Assembly: GCA_903881085.1 (NCBI GenBank)
Contig: CAIRSA010000241.1
Location: forward strand, 1-49,419
Source of the DNA: an uncultured Acidobacteriia bacterium
GTDB taxonomy: Bacteria > Acidobacteriota > Terriglobia > Bryobacterales > Bryobacteraceae
Length of the DNA: 49,419 nt
Direction of reading: 5' to 3'
Part shown: positions 41,167-47,569 of the stretch, one piece after another
Layout: the number at the start of each line of letters is the position of its first letter
How positions within the stretch are numbered: position 1 is the first letter of the stretch
The notes under the pieces: generated by a model
Told to the model about the DNA's origin: nothing
Database searches by the model: none
Seen by the model: the letters and a program-made list of their open reading frames with translations, nothing else
Translations under genes and position numbers: made by a program

Positions 41167-44147
41167 GCAGTCGCGACATCAACCCCGGGGCAGAAATGGT
41201 CTCGGCATCGAATGTGGCAGATGAGATCCGGCGCGCCGTAGTTTGTCTGTTCCGCCCCAGCGATGTTGCCGAACTTAGAGTGCCCAAGGCTGGCCGGCAT
41301 CGCACGATCTCCGGATATTTTTCGGATCAGAATCGCCTTGTGGAGGAAGTGGAACGACTGGAGGGATTAAAGTTTCCCGGAGTCTTCTGGACGCCCAACC
41401 CGGTGAACCCGGCGCTGCTGGCCCGTGCCGACCACAAGCTGAAGGCATTTGTTGAGAACACCACCAGCGATAACGATATCGTCTGCCGGCGGTGGTTGCT
41501 GGTGGATATTGATCCACGGCGCCCGGCTGGCATTTCCAGCAGCAACGCTGAACATGCGGCCGCCCTGGAACTGGCTAGTTCGATTCGGGCTCAACTGACT
41601 GAGGACGGTTGGCCGGCGCCGGTGCTGGCCGACAGCGGGAATGGCGCCCACCTTCTGTATCGCCTGGATCTACCCAACGATGCCGAATCGACCGAACTGG
41701 TGAAGCGTGTTCTCGTTGCACTGTCGAACCGGCACGGTACCGACACGGTTGCAGTCGATCTTACTACCTACAACGCTTCGCGAATCTTCAAGGCCTACGG
41801 TACGACGGCGAGGAAGGGAGATAGCACGGAAGAGAGGCCACACCGTTTGTCGCGGATCCTGGATGTCCCCAGCATAGTCGATGTCGTCCCACCGGAATTA
41901 CTCAATGTTCTGGCGGCGCATGCACCGGCAAAGAGCAGCGCACGCGTGATTGCGATGCCACGGGCAACTGGGACCATATTCGATCTCGAGAAATTTTTAC
42001 ACCAGTACGGCATTCGGCACGCCCCACCTGTCGCCTATGACGGCGGCCGCAAGTACGTCTTGGAGCATTGTCCCTTTGATCCTTCCCACCGATCTCCTGA
42101 TGCTGCGGTGTTTGAGGGCGCGGATGGACGCTTGGGTTTCAAGTGCTTTCACAACGCCTGTCAAGGCTTGGGGTGGCGCGAATTCCGCGAGCGATTCGAG
42201 CCCGCCAGTCGCAACACGCAGGCCCTCCCGGCAATGGAAGATCCGAATGCTCCGCCGTGGGGCGAGACCGTCGAATGGTGGCTGCGCAGCGACATGCCTG
42301 CTTGGAGCCGGAACTATTTGGAAGACGCGATCCGCAAGGTAGAAAAGGAGAAGCAGTGGCAGTGGGTTGCAACATATCCCTACACCCGGGCGGACGGCAC
42401 GCCGGTCCTCGCCAAGGCTCGTTTTATGGACCGTGCCAACGACAAGACGTTTCGGCAGTTCGTGCTCACGTCCAAGCGCGGCTGGCGCATTAAACGGCCT
42501 GACCAGGCTCGCGATTTGCTTTATCGCTGGCCAACGCTGGCGGCCGCATCCCAGATCTTCCTGGTGAATGGCGAGAAAGCCGCCGATCGGGGCGCTCAGC
42601 AGTTGGGGTTGTACACGACCTGCCACGTAGACGGCGAAGAGGAGTGGGATACCTCTTTCAATGAATCATTCCGTGGCAAGAATGTAGTCGTCGTCCTCGA
42701 CAATGATGACAAGGGCGAACAGCACGGCGCCATCGTGGCGAAAGCATTGGCCGGCGTCGCGGCTGAACTCCGGCTCGTGCGGTTGCCTGGACTGCCGCCC
42801 CGGGGTGATCTATGGGACTGGATCGAAGCCGGCGGCACAGCCGAGCAACTTGGCAGAATCGTGGCGGCGACTTCACCCGTGGAGGCTCCGTCATCGGACA
42901 ACAAAACCTCAATGGCGACAGTGCTTTCGATCGCGGAGCCTCCGCAGTCAGCCTCCTGGCGGAACCAGTTGCTGTTAACGGAAAAAGGAGAACCACGTGC
43001 CCTTCTCGCCAATGTGATTACTGCCCTCCGTCACGCGCCGGAGTGGATGGGCGTGCTGTGGAGCGATGAATTCGCGCTCAAGACCGTTGCCCGTAAGGAC
43101 ACTCCTTGGGGAGAGGTACGCACGTGGGGTGATCGAGATGATGGCCTCACGGCAAACTGGCTTCAACACCAGGACATCCGCGTACCGAAAGAAGTCGCTG
43201 GGCAGGGTGTCGAGATCATCGCCGGCGATCGCACGTTTCATCCAGTGCGGGAATACCTGGAGTCGGTAACTTGGGACGGCACGCCGCGCTTGCATGAGTG
43301 GCTAAATCTTCACCTTGGCGTCGCAAAGACACCGTACTCCGCGGCCGTGGGAGCGAGGTGGCTGATCTCGGCGGTGGCGCGCATCTTTCAGCCAGGGTGC
43401 AAAGCCGACTGCTGCCTGATCCTGGAAGGGCCGCAAGGCATTAAGAAGTCCACGACGCTTCGGACACTGGCCGAACCCTGGTTCATCGATCACGTACCCG
43501 ACCTCGGAACAAAGGACTCCCTCATCCAGGTGCACAGCGCATGGGTCATCGAACTGGCCGAATTGGAGTCCATCTCGCGAGCGGAAGTCGGCAGCATCAA
43601 GCAGTTCATCTCCACACAGGTCGACACGTTCCGGCCGCCGTACGGCAAGCGCAGCGGCGACTTTCCGCGCCAGTGTGTCTTCGCAGGTAGCGTGAACAAC
43701 AACACGTACTTGCGAGATGAGACCGGTGGGCGGCGCTTCTGGCCCGTGAAGTGTCTGGCCGCGGCGATCGACATCGACGCTCTGACTGAGGTCCGGGACC
43801 AATTGTGGGCCGAGGCGGTGTACCTGTACTTCGAGGGAAGAACGTGGTGGATGGACACGCCGGAGCTCAGCGAGATGGCACGGGTGGAACAGGCCTCGCG
43901 CTACGAAGACGATCCCTGGGACGAAGTGATCATACGTTGGGCCGACCTCCGGGACTCAGTCTCGATCCCCGAAGTGCTGACGGAGTGTTTGGAGAAACGG
44001 AAGGATCAGTGGACGCAGTTGGACAAGAACCGGGTAGTGCGGTGCCTGCGGTCGCGCGGCTGGGAACGGTTCCATAACGGGCCGCGGGGTGCCCGGGAAT
44101 GGCGCTACCGCCGCACGGACGAGGGGGGCCAGGGAGAGTCGTTATGA
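41163..44147 (+). CDS. primase-polymerase/helicase fusion (AEP, zinc finger, Toprim, VapE)
   Basis: A 994-residue replication protein. Region 1 (about 1-260) resembles AEP/PrimPol enzymes: LLVDIDPRR near 111 supplies the D-x-D, and SGNGAHLLYRLDLP near 158 the S-x-H motif. Region 2 (about 303-335) is a CHC2-like zinc finger: CPFDPSH and KCFHNAC. Region 3 (about 500-560) contains VVVVLDNDDKGEQHG, a Toprim-like D-x-D. Region 4 (about 650-950) is a VapE-type helicase: Walker A GPQGIKKST near 755, Walker B WVIELAELES and sensor-like FAGSVNNNTYLRD. ATGA overlaps with the Spo11-like gene. It should prime and unwind the element's DNA, probably at the repeats just downstream. Confidence 0.85.
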   Translation: MSSRDINPGAEMVSASNVADEIRRAVVCLFRPSDVAELRVPKAGRHRTISGYFSDQNRLVEEVERLEGLKFPGVFWTPNPVNPALLARADHKLKAFVENTTSDNDIVCRRWLLVDIDPRRPAGISSSNAEHAAALELASSIRAQLTEDGWPAPVLADSGNGAHLLYRLDLPNDAESTELVKRVLVALSNRHGTDTVAVDLTTYNASRIFKAYGTTARKGDSTEERPHRLSRILDVPSIVDVVPPELLNVLAAHAPAKSSARVIAMPRATGTIFDLEKFLHQYGIRHAPPVAYDGGRKYVLEHCPFDPSHRSPDAAVFEGADGRLGFKCFHNACQGLGWREFRERFEPASRNTQALPAMEDPNAPPWGETVEWWLRSDMPAWSRNYLEDAIRKVEKEKQWQWVATYPYTRADGTPVLAKARFMDRANDKTFRQFVLTSKRGWRIKRPDQARDLLYRWPTLAAASQIFLVNGEKAADRGAQQLGLYTTCHVDGEEEWDTSFNESFRGKNVVVVLDNDDKGEQHGAIVAKALAGVAAELRLVRLPGLPPRGDLWDWIEAGGTAEQLGRIVAATSPVEAPSSDNKTSMATVLSIAEPPQSASWRNQLLLTEKGEPRALLANVITALRHAPEWMGVLWSDEFALKTVARKDTPWGEVRTWGDRDDGLTANWLQHQDIRVPKEVAGQGVEIIAGDRTFHPVREYLESVTWDGTPRLHEWLNLHLGVAKTPYSAAVGARWLISAVARIFQPGCKADCCLILEGPQGIKKSTTLRTLAEPWFIDHVPDLGTKDSLIQVHSAWVIELAELESISRAEVGSIKQFISTQVDTFRPPYGKRSGDFPRQCVFAGSVNNNTYLRDETGGRRFWPVKCLAAAIDIDALTEVRDQLWAEAVYLYFEGRTWWMDTPELSEMARVEQASRYEDDPWDEVIIRWADLRDSVSIPEVLTECLEKRKDQWTQLDKNRVVRCLRSRGWERFHNGPRGAREWRYRRTDEGGQGESL

Positions 44148-44458
44148 ATACTTCGCCATTTGTCAAAGTATTGTTGAAAACCCGTGCTGGAGGCGCTTTT
44201 CGGTGCCCGAATAGGCGCGGTGTACCAGTCTCCCACCTCGGTGTACCAGTTGGTGTACCACTACTGGTCCACCGGAATCCCATGAAACAGAACGATTTAT
44301 TGACGGTGTACCAGTGTACCAGTAGATTCCTGGAAAAAGCCCATAAAACACAATACCTGGGGGTGCCAACAATAGTTTCACCGTCAGGGGTTTTCGCCAA
44401 ATCCGAAATAGACTGGAACACTGGTACACCGATCCGTAAGTTGCCTGTCATCAGTTGA
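44144..44458 (+). CDS. short frame crossed by the iteron cluster, coding doubtful
   Basis: A 104-residue open frame begins at an ATG overlapping the primase stop (ATGA), but from residue 25 on it reads mainly through the GTGTACCAGT repeats, giving V-P-V, V-Y-Q and G-T-P patterns. The first 20 residues (MNTSPFVKVLLKTRAGGAF) and the stretch KQNDLLT are possible coding. It could be a small control protein whose gene overlaps its own binding sites, or only a frame through an origin. I lean slightly to the second. Confidence 0.35.
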   Translation: MNTSPFVKVLLKTRAGGAFRCPNRRGVPVSHLGVPVGVPLLVHRNPMKQNDLLTVYQCTSRFLEKAHKTQYLGVPTIVSPSGVFAKSEIDWNTGTPIRKLPVIS

Positions 44459-44516
44459 TTACGGTGTACCAGTCTGCGGCTGGAGACTGGTACACGGGGT
44501 ACGAACACTGGTACAC
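44220..44516. repeat. iteron-like cluster of GTGTACCAGT
   Basis: Eight exact copies: + strand at 44220, 44241, 44306, 44314 and 44464; minus strand at 44420, 44486 and 44507. Two one-mismatch copies lie at 44253 and 44263. The copies at 44306 and 44314 overlap by two bases. The pair at 44464 and 44486 forms an inverted repeat of 12-base arms (GTGTACCAGTCT and its complement) around eight bases. The cluster directly follows the primase-helicase gene, the usual place for a replication origin of such elements. Confidence 0.85.
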
Positions 44517-44587
44517 CAGCCAGACCTGCCCGAGGGAACCAGCCCCATTTGAAGTACCAAGCAGCCAAGAGAAAGGAAGGAAACCAT

Positions 44588-44986
44588 ATGAACGCAGATG
44601 AAATGAGCAAGAAGATCTTGGAGTACATCGGCCGCAACGGGGATGCCTCATTCGCCAACCTTATGGAGATGTTCGGCGACGACGCTAAGGGAGAACACGC
44701 CCTGGAGATCCTGCCCAACGTGTTCCTGTGGGCGAACATGTCGCGCACGTTGATTGACGCCATCACGGCCGTCAGGCCCCTGTTGGAGGTCAAGGTGACG
44801 AGCGTGCTCGTGTACTTTGCCGACGGCCTCAGTCTGACGCTGCCAATCGCGTCGCGGATTCCGAATGGCGGATTCCGCAAACCACACTGGGTGCCTGTGG
44901 TGTTGAAGCGCCGGCGTGATGGGAAAAGCGAAAGCACATCGGAGAAGCTGGCGAAGGTGGCAGAAGCACCCAACTTGAGGCGATAG
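44588..44986 (+). CDS. small protein downstream of the iterons, no known family
   Basis: A 132-residue protein with a helical N-terminus (ADEMSKKILEYIGRNGDASFANLMEMFGDDA) that looks like a small winged helix-turn-helix: two helices, then HALEILPNVFLWANMSRTLIDAI and a strand pair LEVKVTSVLVYFADG. The C-terminus is basic and low in pattern. A purine-rich AAGGAAGGAA precedes ATG 44588. I do not know a family. Its place beside the iterons suggests a role in copy control or gene regulation, which is inference. Confidence 0.6.
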   Translation: MNADEMSKKILEYIGRNGDASFANLMEMFGDDAKGEHALEILPNVFLWANMSRTLIDAITAVRPLLEVKVTSVLVYFADGLSLTLPIASRIPNGGFRKPHWVPVVLKRRRDGKSESTSEKLAKVAEAPNLRR

Positions 44987-45003
44987 GAGAATACCAAAAC
45001 AGC

Positions 45004-45429
45004 TTGTTGGGGCGCGGCAGGGAGCGTCGGTGGCTGAAGCTGGGCGTTCCCTTCAACCCGACGCCAGTCGTTGCAACACCGGCCTTACGTGCGCCAAGAA
45101 AACGCCACGTTCCTGAATCTTGGGTCCTCCCTAGCCACTTTTTTCTTGGGGTGGCCCGATTTCCGCAAGTCACTAGTTACAAAGGGAAAAGGAAGGCGTC
45201 GGGGCAGGTGGTCACCCAGGTGGTCAGGAGATCTGTCCCGCAGGAGATCTATCTCTGGGGTGGCTCGGCGGCGCTTCCCGACAAGGAAGTTGAACTCGAC
45301 GCGAACGATCTGGTCAGAACGAAGCACGCGCTGACGACGGCGACGCGCCATGCGCAGGCCCGCGAATGGCTGGTACCGTTGCCGGCGCAGAGGGAGGTTC
45401 TCAAGCCGAAGGGCCGCACGGCTGCGTAA
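45004..45429 (+). CDS. possible small basic protein at the right end of the element
   Basis: A 141-residue open frame starting at TTG 45004. The second half (about residues 78-141: IYLWGGSAALPDKEVELDANDLVRTKHALTTATRHAQAREWLVP) has codon use like real genes of the window, whereas the first half is less convincing. No family is recognised and there is no strong ribosome site before the TTG. A competing antisense frame (45085-45696, minus) is weaker. Confidence 0.4.
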   Translation: MLGRGRERRWLKLGVPFNPTPVVATPALRAPRKRHVPESWVLPSHFFLGVARFPQVTSYKGKRKASGQVVTQVVRRSVPQEIYLWGGSAALPDKEVELDANDLVRTKHALTTATRHAQAREWLVPLPAQREVLKPKGRTAA

Positions 45430-45760
45430 GGTGGTGAATAATGTCACCAGCGATGCTGCGGATACGCGTGTGGCATAGACAGAGAAAGAGCAGTTGAACG
45501 CAGCTGGAAAAGCAATCTCCAGCATTTGGCATTGGTTGCATGCAACGTGCTCGCCACCTGCGAGGTGACTCGCATTGCGGGCAGTGTCGCGTGGGGCAAA
45601 CCGGGGACAGCCAGCCATTTTTCGGCAGAAATCGCCGGAAAACGGAGGCAGTCCCTGGTTTCCAGAGTCGTGCATTCCCGCAGAATTTACGGGCAACCGC
45701 TTTTTCTAGGCTTATCGAGCAGATCCTGATTTCCGAGAACCACAATCATTCCAATTGAAG
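45430..45760. other. right-edge non-coding region of the element
   Basis: No gene is supported. It holds a perfect palindrome GTTGCATGCAAC at 45535-45546 and the long imperfect inverted repeat at 45598-45661 described separately. The right junction of the element with the host chromosome probably lies here. Confidence 0.45.
45598..45661. repeat. long imperfect inverted repeat
   Basis: Two arms of about 28 bases, beginning AAACCGGGGACAGCC and ending GGCAGTCCCTGGTTT, are close to complementary with a few mismatches and one bulge. The seven-base loop is AGAAATC. Such arms resemble REP/RAYT-type or miniature transposon ends of Acidobacteriota. No transposase is nearby. It could also be part of a junction of the element. 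Confidence 0.55.
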
Positions 45761-47032
45761 TTAGGCCAACAAGCTCTCAAAACGTGTGTCTCCGCGAAGC
45801 GGGTCAAGCCGGGGATCGACGCGTACCCACACCAACTCATAGCAGAGCTGTGCGCGAGCGCGGTCTAGCTCGTCGAAGGCGCGCCCGGCCTCACCAAGAC
45901 CTAGCCACACAATGGCCGGATCGAAGGGCGAAACGTACCCGGGGCGGCTCGCCAGGCGATCGATCATTGCGCGTGCTTCGCCGATCCTCCCGGCCGCTCC
46001 CAGTGCATGTCCCAACGCTCCCTCCAGGCGGGCAGTGCGGCGAATAGCAATTCCCTTGGCAAACGCGACTGCTGCAGCGTTGAAGTCTCCCTTTTGTTCC
46101 AGTGCCAAACCCTGGATCCAGTGCGCTTCGTGAAAACCAGGGTCCAACTCCACAGTTCGGCGCGCGTTTTGCAAAGCGCCTGCCACATCGCGCCGGCACC
46201 AGTCTACAATGCCTGCATCGCGGGCGATGGAAACGGAGCATGGCTCCAGTGTCTGGGCCTCGGCTATTTCGACGCGAGCTTCGTCCAGCCGGCGCTGCGG
46301 CATCAGACACGTGATGGCGTACCAGTGATGAGCAGTTGCGAAATACGGATTTAAATCCACTGCCAGTTCGAACTCGCGTTCGGCCTCCTGCCAATCCCAG
46401 TCGTAAGTCGCCAGCAAGTGGCCCAGGCTGGTGTGGGATTCAGCCAGCGCCGGCGCCAGTTCAACGGCCCGGCGCGCGGCGTGCAGGGCAGGGCCAATCA
46501 CTTCGCTGCGCGGAATGACTCCGTAGTTGCCCAGCAACGCATGGGCATCCGCCAGACCGGCCCAGGCTAGCGCGTAACCGGGATCCAGCTCGATCGCCTG
46601 TTCGTAAAGCCGGATCGCTTCGCGCAATCCATCCTCGGTGCGCTGGTTCCAGTGATGCCGGCCCTTCAGATACAGCCGGTATGGAGAGGTTCCGCTTGGC
46701 CGGGCAACGTGATGGGTAAACTGGGGAACATAGCTGCCTTTCGGTAATTCGATGCGGATCTTTTCAGCGCGCCCAAGGCTTTCGTAATATCTCGCCAACT
46801 TCTGCCGCACGCGCCCCGCCTCCACACGGACAATCGGGTCGAGGCGCGGATCGAAACTTTCCTGCCGGTCGAACACCGAAAGCCCGATCGAGTATTCCTT
46901 CAATTCTTCCGGCCGGCCTGCAAGCGTGGATTCGACAGTATATTCCAGAAATCTCCGCAGCCGGGGAGACTGGGAAAACACGGGGCTTTCTACGAGCCGG
47001 CACAGGGCGGCCAGGACTTTAGCGGCATCCAC
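45761..47032 (-). CDS. TPR protein with acidobacterial winged-helix-like N-terminus
   Basis: A 423-residue protein. The N-terminal region (about 15-85: FSQSPRLRRFLEYTVESTLAG, LKEYSIGLSVFDR, DPIVRVEAGRVRQKLARYY) is a module common in Acidobacteriota at the front of TPR or adenylate-cyclase-like proteins and may bind DNA. LPKGSYVPQF follows. The rest (about 130-420) is tetratricopeptide repeats such as AIELDPGYALAWAGLADAH and AVELAPALAESHTSLGHLL, a platform for protein contacts. It is divergent from the cupin gene at 47165. A regulatory role is plausible but not shown. Confidence 0.8.
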   Translation of the reverse strand: MDAAKVLAALCRLVESPVFSQSPRLRRFLEYTVESTLAGRPEELKEYSIGLSVFDRQESFDPRLDPIVRVEAGRVRQKLARYYESLGRAEKIRIELPKGSYVPQFTHHVARPSGTSPYRLYLKGRHHWNQRTEDGLREAIRLYEQAIELDPGYALAWAGLADAHALLGNYGVIPRSEVIGPALHAARRAVELAPALAESHTSLGHLLATYDWDWQEAEREFELAVDLNPYFATAHHWYAITCLMPQRRLDEARVEIAEAQTLEPCSVSIARDAGIVDWCRRDVAGALQNARRTVELDPGFHEAHWIQGLALEQKGDFNAAAVAFAKGIAIRRTARLEGALGHALGAAGRIGEARAMIDRLASRPGYVSPFDPAIVWLGLGEAGRAFDELDRARAQLCYELVWVRVDPRLDPLRGDTRFESLLA

Positions 47033-47164
47033 GATGTAACGGTAACATAGTTTGCTTTGCTACTTCTCTGTGACATACTTGCCGCATGATCTCGTCGAAG
47101 CCGCCGCACGGAGGCTCCGTTTCACGAGGTTTGAGTTCCGCAATCTAAACAGGAAGGTGATCCG

Positions 47165-47524
47165 ATGACGAAGACACAAGCACAGCCGGTGATCGTGGAC
47201 TTCCAGGAGATTGCCGGCGTGACATGTCCCTGTGGCATTGCCCGGCGCGCCTTCACTGAAGTTGACGCTTTTCCTGCCACCGTCCACGTGACACAGATCA
47301 GCGTGGATGCCACGGCGCATTATCACAAGCGATTGACTGAGGTCTATTACTTCCTGGAATGTGGCGCGGACGCGGCGATGGAACTTGACCGCCGAATAGT
47401 CCCGGTCAAGCCGGGAATGGCAATCCTGATTCCGCCGGAGGTCCGGCACCGCGCTGTTGGCGAGATGAAGGTGCTGATTGTTGCGCAACCCAAGTTTGAC
47501 CCTGCGGACGAATGGTTCGACTGA
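47165..47524 (+). CDS. cupin-domain protein
   Basis: A 119-residue single-domain cupin, no signal peptide. The metal motif is HYHKRLTEVYYFLECG near residue 56 and the second PGMAILIPPEVRHRAVG near 87; both histidines and a glutamate are present. A conserved CPCGIARRAF segment near residue 19 has two cysteines that may add a ligand or serve as a redox pair. AGGAAGGTGATCCG precedes the ATG. It lies 45 bases before the TonB receptor, perhaps in one transcript. Substrate unknown. Confidence 0.82.
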   Translation: MTKTQAQPVIVDFQEIAGVTCPCGIARRAFTEVDAFPATVHVTQISVDATAHYHKRLTEVYYFLECGADAAMELDRRIVPVKPGMAILIPPEVRHRAVGEMKVLIVAQPKFDPADEWFD

Positions 47525-47569
47525 TTGATTTCCTGCCGGCTATTTGACGATCCGATCCTGGAGATATCT

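Noticed and set aside
44220..44516. CRISPR array
   Set aside because: Repeats are ten bases, in both orientations, with irregular spacing and no cas genes near.
45085..45696. 203-codon minus-strand frame
   Set aside because: It crosses the long inverted repeat and has shadow-like composition; the opposite frame at 45004 is somewhat better.
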